Source of the DNA: Flammeovirgaceae bacterium
Lineage (GTDB): Bacteria > Bacteroidota > Bacteroidia > Cytophagales > Cyclobacteriaceae
Direction of reading: 5' to 3'
DNA length: 64,000 nt
Assembly (NCBI GenBank): GCA_024638265.1
Contig: JAHEKQ010000009.1
Span: forward strand, 1-64,000
The translations under genes and the position numbers were made by a program. The notes below the pieces were generated by a model. The model made no database searches, was not told where the DNA came from, and was given only the letters and a program-made list of their open reading frames with translations. The stretch's first letter is position 1. Each line of letters begins with the position of its first letter. This document shows, one piece after another, positions 37,131-46,591 of this stretch.

Positions 37131-37311
37131 GTTCTGAATTTTGACTGGATAATAAAGATAATAATAGATGTATTGTGAAGTGCGATTTTGATTTTATGTT
37201 TTTATATCTCAGCACACAAATAACCGTTCTCAATTGCTGATTTCAGGTTCATTTTGCCTTCAATTTGAGGGCTGATTTTCGTAACTTCAATGCCTTTGCA
37301 AAAGGCCATGA

Positions 37312-37326
37312 TTTTGATAATCAAAA
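37312..37326. promoter_or_regulatory. Fur/PerR-like 7-1-7 palindrome upstream of katG
   Basis: TTTTGAT-A-ATCAAAA is a perfect inverted repeat with a single central base, the geometry of Fur-family boxes. Compared with the PerR consensus TTATAATnATTATAA it matches 10 of 14 positions, with the mismatches symmetric. It lies about 37 bp upstream of the candidate -7 box of katG. Confidence 0.45.
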
Positions 37327-37363
37327 CTAATTGCCAAATAAAAATTATAAATAAAGGTTATTG

Positions 37364-37371
37364 TAATTTTG
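37364..37371 (+). promoter_or_regulatory. Candidate -7 promoter element of katG
   Basis: TAATTTTG matches TAnnTTTG exactly and lies 29 bp before the katG ATG, leaving a leader of about 20 bases. No -33 TTTG is present at the right spacing, which would fit a promoter that needs an activator. Confidence 0.4.
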
Positions 37372-37397
37372 TGTTAACAACAATAAAAATCTATTAA

Positions 37398-39635
<2,238 letters not shown>

Positions 39636-39661
39636 GTTTAGTTGATAGATTTATATTGTTG

Positions 39662-39689
39662 AAAAGGCAGCCGAAAGGCTGCCTTTTTT
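39662..39689 (+). terminator. Intrinsic terminator after katG
   Basis: AAAAGGCAGCC (39662-39672) pairs with GGCTGCCTTTT (39677-39687) around a GAAA tetraloop, followed by TT. It is a textbook rho-independent terminator 26 bp after the katG stop. Confidence 0.9.
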
Positions 39690-39845
39690 AGTGGAGAGTG
39701 AAAAGTATAAATCTAGTGGAGAAGTTGGGAGGTCAAAAGTCAAGTGAAGGAATCGAGACTACGTCGAAGGTCTTTGTGCCTTTGCGACTTTGCGTGAAAC
39801 TAAATAATGATAAGTAAAAGTGGAGAGTGTGAATGGGTAGGGAGG
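39690..39845. repeat. Intergenic segment with short dispersed repeats
   Basis: No gene is visible. AGTGGAGAGTG occurs at 39690-39700 and 39819-39829, and the same core with AAAA in front recurs at 62790-62802 far away. At 39771-39795 there are three near-repeats of CTTTGNG (CTTTGTGC, CTTTGCGA, CTTTGCGT). From memory, such CTTTG-rich stretches are dispersed intergenic elements in Bacteroidota genomes, but this was not checked. Confidence 0.5.
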
Positions 39846-39911
39846 AATAATTACATAATTAATAATGTGATTAATTGGGTAATTAATTATGTAATTATTT
39901 ATGTAATTATT
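39846..39911. repeat. AT-only 18-bp inverted repeat plus 12-bp tandem repeat
   Basis: The arm AATAATTACATAATTAAT (39846-39863) is the exact reverse complement of ATTAATTATGTAATTATT (39882-39899), with an 18-base spacer. The tail of the right arm, TATGTAATTATT (39888-39899), is repeated directly at 39900-39911, and the last copy runs into the stop codon of the VOC lipoprotein gene (39910-39912). The element could form a hairpin or cruciform and lies between convergent genes. Confidence 0.8.
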
Positions 39912-41124
39912 ATTGTATTTTATAACTGTAGCGTTCCGGTCCCACTAAACCGCCGTCTCCGTATCCATAAAGCTCCCATTGTTTTGAGGCATAAGAATCG
40001 AAAGATTCATAATCTTTCACCACCCATTCGATTTCCACGGCCTTATGATCGGCGTAGTTCTCCATACCCCGGCATTCATCCACCAACCCTATAAACCCGG
40101 AGGATGAGGTTTGGTAGATTTTGGTCCAACCCTGGTCTGCCACAAGGGTATATCCCAATACCTCTTCATAGAATTCCTGCATCTTCAATAAATCCCGATG
40201 ATAGGTCCATGTGATTGATCCGTAAAAGCCGAGATCTCCAATAGTGGTATTGATAGTATTCACTTCAGACAAGGCAGCCATGAACAGCTCATTCTCAGGA
40301 TGCTGTTTGAATTGCTCAAATTCCAGCAAATATCCCCCGGGATCGATGGCGACAAAGCCGTCATGAGGTCCCCCGGGCTTTGGTTTGTAGGTATACTTGA
40401 TAGGTACCCCCTTTTCCTGAATATGAGTATACCACCCGGGCAGCTGGTCAGTGAGCAGGGCAATAGCAATCGATTTTGGCTGATCTTCCGTGTGATCCTC
40501 ATTCAATGGATTAATCTGAAGGAAAACATCCTCTCCCAATTGGAAACGCGAGTTTTCAAGGGGAGTTAATCCCAGGATATTAGTGTAAAACGCAATCGCT
40601 TCATTTACGTCTTCATAATAGAGATGGGTGATTTGCTCTTGAACTCCAAACATGGAAAGAGCTCTATGATCTGTGTTTTCACTGAGGAGTGTATTAATTC
40701 CCTCGTTATTATAGCCAAGTAATCTTCCCAATCGCCTTGCTGTAGCGATTTGCTTACCATGATCATCCTTTGAAATTGCAAGATGGTCTTCACGCCATTG
40801 CTGATATTGAATCAGGCGGTCTCCCTGGTAAATAATGATGATAGACTTTCCCCCTGTAACATCCTGAGGAAAAAGCAGGGTATTTGGGAATTGATCCTCA
40901 ATGTGGATCAATAGGTCAAAAGAATTGGCGATTTCCTCAAATGACTTTATATGTTCCCGGATTGTGCTGCTATCCATTGGATCACTGAAAGCAATGGGTT
41001 TGGCACCATGGGCGACCATTTCGCAATAGACCGGGAAATTGCTGAAAGAATCAGAAGGTTCCTTTATACTACAGGACAAAAGGAAGCAAATTAATAACAG
41101 ACTAAAGCCATGAAAAACTCTCAT
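39910..41124 (-). CDS. Lipoprotein with two VOC (glyoxalase-like) domains
   Basis: 404 residues. Signal peptide with lipobox FLLSC, so the protein is exported and lipid-anchored, which is unusual for VOC proteins. An unrecognised N-terminal region (about residues 30-170) contains GGKSIIIIYQGDRLIQYQQWRED. The first VOC domain (about 175-285) runs from THLYYEDVNEAIAFYTNILG to DPGGYLLEFEQF. The second (about 305-395) has MQEFYEEVLGYTLVADQG and is less well kept. Metal-ligand positions in the first copy look plausible (His in THLYY, Glu in LLEFE). It overlaps the lytic transglycosylase gene by 4 bp and is the last gene of a long minus-strand run. Confidence 0.82.
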   Translation of the reverse strand: MRVFHGFSLLLICFLLSCSIKEPSDSFSNFPVYCEMVAHGAKPIAFSDPMDSSTIREHIKSFEEIANSFDLLIHIEDQFPNTLLFPQDVTGGKSIIIIYQGDRLIQYQQWREDHLAISKDDHGKQIATARRLGRLLGYNNEGINTLLSENTDHRALSMFGVQEQITHLYYEDVNEAIAFYTNILGLTPLENSRFQLGEDVFLQINPLNEDHTEDQPKSIAIALLTDQLPGWYTHIQEKGVPIKYTYKPKPGGPHDGFVAIDPGGYLLEFEQFKQHPENELFMAALSEVNTINTTIGDLGFYGSITWTYHRDLLKMQEFYEEVLGYTLVADQGWTKIYQTSSSGFIGLVDECRGMENYADHKAVEIEWVVKDYESFDSYASKQWELYGYGDGGLVGPERYSYKIQ

Positions 41125-42065
41125 TCTGCTTCGGTGACTTGCAAGGGTAATGCGATTCTGAAACTTTGTCCACTCCTGATCCTCAATTGATCATCACGAA
41201 GCCAGGGATTATGTCGCTTCAGGATCTTATAATTCGTACCCTGCTCTTTGCTCCAGGCGATGAGATCGGGAATTGTTTCACTTACCTCAACGTACTGCAG
41301 GGGTTCAGTCTGATATAAGTGCTCGTCTTTGATCTCAAAACCGTATTTCGAGGGGTTTTCGATAATTTCCTTGATGGCAAGAATGCGAAATACATAGCGA
41401 CTGGTCTCACTGTTCAAATACATTTCATAATAATCATTGACCCCCTGCTTATCAAGCGCCCGTTGTACGCCGGCCATGCCCCGGTTATAGGAGGCAGCAA
41501 CCAGCGTCCAGTTACCGAACTTCTCGTAGGAGCGTTTCAGGTATTTAGCGGCTGCTTCCGTGGCCTTTATGGGGTTATAACGCTCATCGACATCGCGATC
41601 GACGATAAGTCCGTATTCCTTGGCCGTGGGTTTAAGGAACTGCCAGAACCCGACTGCGCCGGCAGGACTGATCTCGTTCATTAGGTTGCTTTCAATCACG
41701 GTGAGATATTTGAAGTCTTCGGGAATCCCGTACTCTTCCAAAATGGGCTCCATCAGGGGTAGCCACCGATTGGCTCTTTTGATTAGGAAAATGGTGTTGT
41801 TGTGCCAATAGGTATTTATGTGTAATTCCCGGTCCAGCCTTTCCTTTACATCGGCTTTGCCCAATGGAACCGCTTCACCGGCAAAGGTCATGGATTTGGG
41901 CAGGTCCAATGCTTTTGCATTGACAAAGGGTTGGGGAAGTTCTGCTATGGAACTGGGCGGATTGGTAAGGGAAGCTCCCTCTACATCGGAATCCGTGGAA
42001 TTAATCAGGATAAACCCGGCAACTAGAAGTGCAATAGCAGACAATGAAAGGCTCAGGTATTTCAT
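41121..42065 (-). CDS. Lytic transglycosylase (MltD-like, SLT domain with C-terminal LysM-like region)
   Basis: 314 residues. An N-terminal signal anchor is followed by the SLT fold: LTVIESNLMN with catalytic Glu125, then SPAGAVGFWQFLKPTAKEYG, and the AATEAAAKYLKRSYEKFGNW and AASYNRGMAGV blocks. The C-terminal ~60 residues (YVEVSETIPDLIAWSK ... IRSGQSFRIALP) resemble a LysM peptidoglycan-binding module. It cuts the glycan strand between MurNAc and GlcNAc in the periplasm. The gene overlaps LOG by one base upstream and the VOC lipoprotein by four downstream, so all three are likely expressed together. Confidence 0.9.
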   Translation of the reverse strand: MKYLSLSLSAIALLVAGFILINSTDSDVEGASLTNPPSSIAELPQPFVNAKALDLPKSMTFAGEAVPLGKADVKERLDRELHINTYWHNNTIFLIKRANRWLPLMEPILEEYGIPEDFKYLTVIESNLMNEISPAGAVGFWQFLKPTAKEYGLIVDRDVDERYNPIKATEAAAKYLKRSYEKFGNWTLVAASYNRGMAGVQRALDKQGVNDYYEMYLNSETSRYVFRILAIKEIIENPSKYGFEIKDEHLYQTEPLQYVEVSETIPDLIAWSKEQGTNYKILKRHNPWLRDDQLRIRSGQSFRIALPLQVTEAE

Positions 42066-42775
42066 TAGAAGTTGGGAGAGAGGAGATATTTACTATAGAA
42101 TTCATTGATAACGGAAATGGCTTCTTCTGAAGTCTCAACCAGATTGATGAGATCGAGGTCCTCCTCATCAATGTTCCCTTGCTTCACCAGGGTAGTTTTA
42201 ATCCAGTCGAACAAACCGCCCCAGTATTCCCCGCCAACAAGAATGATCGGAAAGCGGCCGATCTTTTTTGTCTGAATAAGCGTGAGGGCTTCAAAGAGTT
42301 CATCCATGGTACCAAAGCCCCCCGGCATGACTATAAACCCCTGGGAATAGCGCACGAACATGACTTTCCGGACAAAGAAATAGTTGAAATCAATCAGCTT
42401 GTCCTTATCGATGTAATCATTGGATGACTGTTCGAAAGGGAGATCGATGTTCAATCCCACTGATTTACCTTTGGCGTTTCGGGCTCCCCGGTTGGCAGCT
42501 TCCATTATACCGGGTCCACCCCCGGTAATGACGCCATAACCATGCTTTACAAGCATTTCAGCAATCTCCATGCTCATCTGGTAATACTTGTCATCTTCGG
42601 TGGTTCGGGCAGAGCCAAAAATGGAAACACACGGCCCGATTTTGGACATTTTTTCGAAGCCTTCAACAAATTCTGACATTACCCGGAAAATCACCCAGGT
42701 ATCTGTGGTTTTGATTTCATTCCAGTTTTTATCCTTAAAGGCTTTCTGGATCAGTTTATCATCGCTTGTACTCAT
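42065..42775 (-). CDS. LOG family protein (cytokinin riboside 5'-monophosphate phosphoribohydrolase-like)
   Basis: 236 residues. It has the two LOG signatures: GGGPGIMEAANRGA and PGGFGTMDELFE, the latter being the nucleotide- and catalysis-related PGGxGTxxE motif. LOG proteins hydrolyse nucleoside 5'-monophosphates to the base and ribose 5-phosphate; in bacteria they are often TIGR00730 members with a housekeeping role. Its stop overlaps the start of the transglycosylase gene by one base. Confidence 0.93.
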   Translation of the reverse strand: MSTSDDKLIQKAFKDKNWNEIKTTDTWVIFRVMSEFVEGFEKMSKIGPCVSIFGSARTTEDDKYYQMSMEIAEMLVKHGYGVITGGGPGIMEAANRGARNAKGKSVGLNIDLPFEQSSNDYIDKDKLIDFNYFFVRKVMFVRYSQGFIVMPGGFGTMDELFEALTLIQTKKIGRFPIILVGGEYWGGLFDWIKTTLVKQGNIDEEDLDLINLVETSEEAISVINEFYSKYLLSPNF

Positions 42776-42790
42776 TTCGTTCTATTTGAA

Positions 42791-43288
42791 TTATAAATAT
42801 CGCTCTTTTATGATATTTCGGTGGTGAACCTCATGGCCCACCAGGATTTTCCCCAGCTCTTCTACGGTAAACTTCACACCGGAAGCTACACCGGACTGGC
42901 TATACATCTCCGGACTGAAGCTGGAAAAAAGATCCACCGAAGATGCCCGGAGGGCGGCAAATTCAGAAATCAGAAAGTTCATAGTCCGGCGTTCGAGGTT
43001 CATATGAGGAATCCAGTCATCCTGCTCAAATCCGGGCAGGGGGGTCTTGTCCCCTCTTCCAAAGCATAAGGCCCGGTAGGCGAAAACCCGTTCGGCATCA
43101 ATAACATGTCCAAGAATTTCCCTCACAGTCCATTTTCCTTCGGTATAGCGGTAATCATAAACCCCCGGACCGAGCGATTTATAAAAATCCAGGGCTTCAT
43201 CGCCCGCCATGATCATATCGCGGACTACGGTTTCACCTTGAAAACTCTCGATATATTTCTGATAAAATTCCGGCAATTCGTTGCTCAT
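42791..43288 (-). CDS. DinB family protein
   Basis: 165 residues in a four-helix bundle pattern. The three metal-binding histidines of DinB/YfiT-type proteins are visible in GHVIDAERVF and GHEVHHRNII. The segment YTEGKWTVREILGHV is the usual start of the fold. The family includes thiol-S-transferases and metal-dependent hydrolases; this member's substrate is unknown. It is 16 bp from LOG in the same run. A second, distinct DinB gene is at 58199. Confidence 0.88.
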   Translation of the reverse strand: MSNELPEFYQKYIESFQGETVVRDMIMAGDEALDFYKSLGPGVYDYRYTEGKWTVREILGHVIDAERVFAYRALCFGRGDKTPLPGFEQDDWIPHMNLERRTMNFLISEFAALRASSVDLFSSFSPEMYSQSGVASGVKFTVEELGKILVGHEVHHRNIIKERYL

Positions 43289-43331
43289 ACTTTCAAAGTT
43301 ATATAAACGTAAATTGATTCTGTTTGGATGA

Positions 43332-44708
43332 TTAGGAATATCCTATAAGTACTGCGACAATGAGCGCGATAGCACCTATAATCCACAATTTGACCATCAG
43401 GGGGATGATAAATCGAAACCACTTATTGTAGGGAATACCTGCAATTCCCAGTATACCCATTAGGACCGCATTGGTAGGGACGACCATATTGGTAAATCCG
43501 TCACCAAATTGGTAAGCCAGAACAGCAACTTGCCTTCCCACACCTGCCAGGTCTGCCAACGGAGCCATGATCGGCATAGATACATAGGCTTGTCCACTCC
43601 CCGAAGGAATAAAGAAATTGATCAGGCTCTGTACAAAGTACATGCCCACCGCTCCTCCTCCAGCTCCTATTTTTTCCAAGGGAAGGGAAAGTCCGTAAAC
43701 GACGGTATGCAATATTTGTCCATCTTCCATCACCAGGGCAATGGATTTGGCAAAACCGATCAGTAAAGCTGTCCCTGTGAGTTCAGCCGCTCCTATTGTA
43801 AATGAAGTGGCCGCTTCATTCCCACCGATTCTACCCACCAGGGCTACGATAAAGCTCAGTCCAATAAATACTGCGCCCATTTCCGTGAGGTACCATCCCC
43901 ATCCTGATAATGCCGAGATTCCAAATACGATTAGTATGACCGCAAGGAGGAGCAGGAACAATACGAGTTTGTGTGTCCCGGTCATAGACGGGTAACCTTC
44001 ATTTCTGGCGGAATGTGTTGTTTCCACCCCTTTCATAAGACTCTGGTCCGGATTGTTCAACACCTTGCGGGCATAGCTCGATACGTGATGCCAGCCCACG
44101 AGGAAAAATGGGATAAATAAGACCAGGCGATACCCGATTCCGGAAGTGGGCTTAAGGCCGGCCACCTCCTGGGCGATCACCAGGGTAAAGGGGTTAATAG
44201 CCGCCACCCCATACCCAATCCCATAGCCTACCACCATAATGCCCACTGCCGTAATAATGTCGAGCTTCATAACCAGACACAGTGAGATGAGTATGGCAAT
44301 AAACGGGAGGTATTCTTCGGCCATTCCCAGTGTAGAGGAGCCGATAGCGAATATTAGCATCCCCATGAGTATAAGGCCTTGTTGACGTTTTCCGAATTTT
44401 TCGAGGGCCCTGCCCAGGAAGGCATCTATGGCCCCGGTTTTTTTGATAACTGCAAGAGTGCCACCGATTATAAAGACAAAGAATATGATCCCCTGGGTTT
44501 CTGCAAATCCCCTGGGAATAGCTGTAAGCAGGTGCCAGGCAGGGAGTGGGTCGGCATCCACTGCATGGTAGGTGCCGGGCACGATGGTTTCATGACCGTG
44601 ATCCTCCTCCGTATCAAAGGTTCCTGAGGGCACAAGGTAGGTCAAAACCTGGGCAAGAACGATCATCCCGAAAAGCAGGATGAGAGTATGGGGGATTTTG
44701 AATTTCAT
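43332..44708 (-). CDS. YfcC-type (DcuC/ArcD superfamily) membrane transporter
   Basis: 458 residues with about 11-12 membrane segments. It begins MKFKIPHTLILLFGMIVLA and keeps the YfcC landmarks TYLVPSGTFD, AKSIALVMEDGQILHTVV, NFFIPSGSGQAYVSMPIMAPLADLAGVGRQ and AYQFGDGFTNMVVPTNAVLMG. These ion-transporter-superfamily proteins are predicted to move C4-dicarboxylates, amino acids or short-chain acids. The start overlaps the mazG stop by 4 bp (44705-44708). Confidence 0.87.
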   Translation of the reverse strand: MKFKIPHTLILLFGMIVLAQVLTYLVPSGTFDTEEDHGHETIVPGTYHAVDADPLPAWHLLTAIPRGFAETQGIIFFVFIIGGTLAVIKKTGAIDAFLGRALEKFGKRQQGLILMGMLIFAIGSSTLGMAEEYLPFIAILISLCLVMKLDIITAVGIMVVGYGIGYGVAAINPFTLVIAQEVAGLKPTSGIGYRLVLFIPFFLVGWHHVSSYARKVLNNPDQSLMKGVETTHSARNEGYPSMTGTHKLVLFLLLLAVILIVFGISALSGWGWYLTEMGAVFIGLSFIVALVGRIGGNEAATSFTIGAAELTGTALLIGFAKSIALVMEDGQILHTVVYGLSLPLEKIGAGGGAVGMYFVQSLINFFIPSGSGQAYVSMPIMAPLADLAGVGRQVAVLAYQFGDGFTNMVVPTNAVLMGILGIAGIPYNKWFRFIIPLMVKLWIIGAIALIVAVLIGYS

Positions 44709-45502
44709 TTAGCTATCGCTTTGGAACGTTCCCAGTATGCATCCATTTCCTCCAAACTCATTTCTCCCAGGTTCTTTCCGTCCTTCCTGGCCTCTGACTC
44801 CAGGTAATTGAACCGCTTGATAAATTTCTTATTGGTCCTTTCCAGAGCCTCTTCCGGATCAATGTTGAGAAACCTCGCATAGTTAACGATGGAAAACAGC
44901 ACATCGCCCAATTCAGAAGTGATCTCCTCTTCAGGAGCTCCACCCTCCACTTCTTCGTGAAGTTCAGCCATCTCTTCCCGGACCTTTTCCCAAACTTGTT
45001 CGCGCTCATCCCAGTCAAAACCAACACCCCGGGCCTTATCCTGGATGCGAATCGCCTTTACGAGGGCGGGTAAAGCTTTGGGTACACCCCCCAGTACAGA
45101 CCTTTTTTTATTGCCTTTTTCCTTCAGCTTTATCTTCTCCCAGTTCTCTTTTACCGTCTTTTCATCATCAGCCTTTACATCCCCATAGATATGCGGATGT
45201 CTCACAATTAATTTCTCACATACCTGGTTGAGGACATCCGCTATGTCAAATGCCTTCTTTTCGCTGGCAATGCGAGCATAGAATACATTGTGCAGCATAA
45301 GATCGCCCAGTTCTTTTTTGACCTCGTCCAGGTCACCTTCCAGGACGGCATCGGCCAGCTCATAGGTCTCCTCTATGGTCAGGTGTCGCAGGGACTCCAT
45401 GGTCTGCTTCCTGTCCCATGGGCACTGCTCACGCAGGTCATCCATAATACTTAATAAGCGGTCAAATGCTTTGAGTTTTTCTTCGCGCCTCGGATCCTTC
45501 AT
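44705..45502 (-). CDS. mazG: Nucleoside triphosphate pyrophosphohydrolase MazG
   Basis: 265 residues with two MazG domains. The N-terminal copy has CPWDRKQTMESLRHLTIEETYELADAV, ELGDLMLHNVFYA and the EE..E metal motif, and the C-terminal copy has WEKVREEMAELHEEVEG and ELGDVLFSIVNYARF. It removes pyrophosphate from NTPs and dNTPs. It is the first gene of a minus-strand run that continues to 39910. Confidence 0.95.
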   Translation of the reverse strand: MKDPRREEKLKAFDRLLSIMDDLREQCPWDRKQTMESLRHLTIEETYELADAVLEGDLDEVKKELGDLMLHNVFYARIASEKKAFDIADVLNQVCEKLIVRHPHIYGDVKADDEKTVKENWEKIKLKEKGNKKRSVLGGVPKALPALVKAIRIQDKARGVGFDWDEREQVWEKVREEMAELHEEVEGGAPEEEITSELGDVLFSIVNYARFLNIDPEEALERTNKKFIKRFNYLESEARKDGKNLGEMSLEEMDAYWERSKAIAK

Positions 45503-45562
45503 GGTTTCTTTTTGTTACCGGAGAAACTTAGTACGGGGTAATGCTGTTTTGAAAGTAGCTAT

Positions 45563-45570
45563 TATTTTTG
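45563..45570 (+). promoter_or_regulatory. Candidate -7 promoter element of the small Cys-rich protein gene
   Basis: TATTTTTG matches TAnnTTTG and lies 17 bp upstream of the ATG at 45588. The nearest TTTG is at the wrong spacing (11 bp), so this is tentative. Confidence 0.35.
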
Positions 45571-45587
45571 TATTTCAATAGGACGAG

Positions 45588-45818
45588 ATGACGACAGCAC
45601 TTTTAGCCATAGGAATTGTAGCATTGTTTTTTGTGGGGATGTCCGTACGACTCATTTTCCTGAAGGACGGGGAGTTTAAAGGAACCTGTGCATCACAGAA
45701 CCCATACCTGAATAAGTCAGGAGAAGCGTGCGGATATTGCGGACGTAAGGTCGGCGAGGGGGAAGCCTGTGGAAACCCCGATTCGGAGGTTAACAAAGTG
45801 CTTGAAAAGTTCTCCTAA
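45588..45818 (+). CDS. Small membrane protein with Cys-rich tail, NqrM-like layout
   Basis: 76 residues. One membrane segment (about residues 4-24) is followed by GEFKGTCASQNPYLNKSGEACGYCGRK and GEACGN, giving four or more Cys in a short tail. NqrM, an assembly factor for the Na+-translocating NADH dehydrogenase, has the same TM-plus-Cys layout with a KGSCGG-type motif. The similarity is in layout only and remains inference. It is convergent with the nitrilase-family gene by a CTAA stop overlap. Confidence 0.7.
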   Translation: MTTALLAIGIVALFFVGMSVRLIFLKDGEFKGTCASQNPYLNKSGEACGYCGRKVGEGEACGNPDSEVNKVLEKFS

Positions 45819-46591
45819 TCCACACTGTCAAGGTATGCGGGAAATTTTTCCCGGTAGTCAATCAAGGGTTTCTTATTCAATTCAACGAAGACAATCTGTT
45901 CTTTTTCTGAATAGGTGAGCCTGTCACCCCGGGGATCATATACCCCACTATGCCCAACATATTCCTTTCCGGTACCATCTACCCCCATTCGATTTAATCC
46001 TGCTGAATAGGAATGATTTTCAATCGCCCTTGACTTGAGTAAGGCATCCCAGGCCAGGCTCCGTGCTGCAGGCCAATTTGCCACAAAAAGGGAAAGGTCG
46101 TAGTCAAGTTCTTTGGTTGACTTATGATAGTGGTTCCGGCACCACGCGGGGAACCTGAGATCATAGCAGATCAAAGGCAATATTTTCCAATCGCCGATGC
46201 GGGTGATCAAGCGTGTATTTCCAGGGGTATAATATTCATGTTCTCCTGCCATCCGGAACAGGTGTTTTTTATTATATACCTCATAACTCCCGTCGGGCTC
46301 CATCCATAAAAGCCGGTTGAAACTCATCCCCGCTTCTTCTACGATATAACTTCCCGTTAGTACTGCCCCCTTTCTGGCAGCCCACTCCTGCATCCAACGG
46401 TGGGTTTCCTCAAACGGGGGTTCACTGCACTTTCCGGTGTTCATGGTAAACCCGGTAGTAAACATTTCTGGTAGTACTATTAGGTCTGCCCCATCGATTT
46501 GTCGCAAATATTCTTCAAATGCTTTCCTGTTTTCAACAGGAGACTCCCATTTAAGGGATGTTTGGATCATCGCAAGCCGCAGGGAGCTCAT
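45815..46591 (-). CDS. Nitrilase-family amidohydrolase, omega-amidase (YafV)-like
   Basis: 258 residues. The catalytic triad is Glu42 (VLPEMF), Lys108 (YNKKHLF) and Cys142 (ICYDLRFP), at nearly the positions of E. coli YafV. Omega-amidases hydrolyse alpha-ketoglutaramate and alpha-ketosuccinamate, which arise when glutamine or asparagine is transaminated. The directly upstream aminotransferase gene overlaps its start by 4 bp, a strong hint that the two enzymes act in one step. No signal peptide; cytosolic. Confidence 0.88.
   Translation of the reverse strand: MSSLRLAMIQTSLKWESPVENRKAFEEYLRQIDGADLIVLPEMFTTGFTMNTGKCSEPPFEETHRWMQEWAARKGAVLTGSYIVEEAGMSFNRLLWMEPDGSYEVYNKKHLFRMAGEHEYYTPGNTRLITRIGDWKILPLICYDLRFPAWCRNHYHKSTKELDYDLSLFVANWPAARSLAWDALLKSRAIENHSYSAGLNRMGVDGTGKEYVGHSGVYDPRGDRLTYSEKEQIVFVELNKKPLIDYREKFPAYLDSVD

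Noticed and set aside
37292-37306. GCCTTT/AAAGGC hairpin as a terminator
   Set aside because: No U run follows on either strand and no gene ends there, so a terminator role is unlikely.
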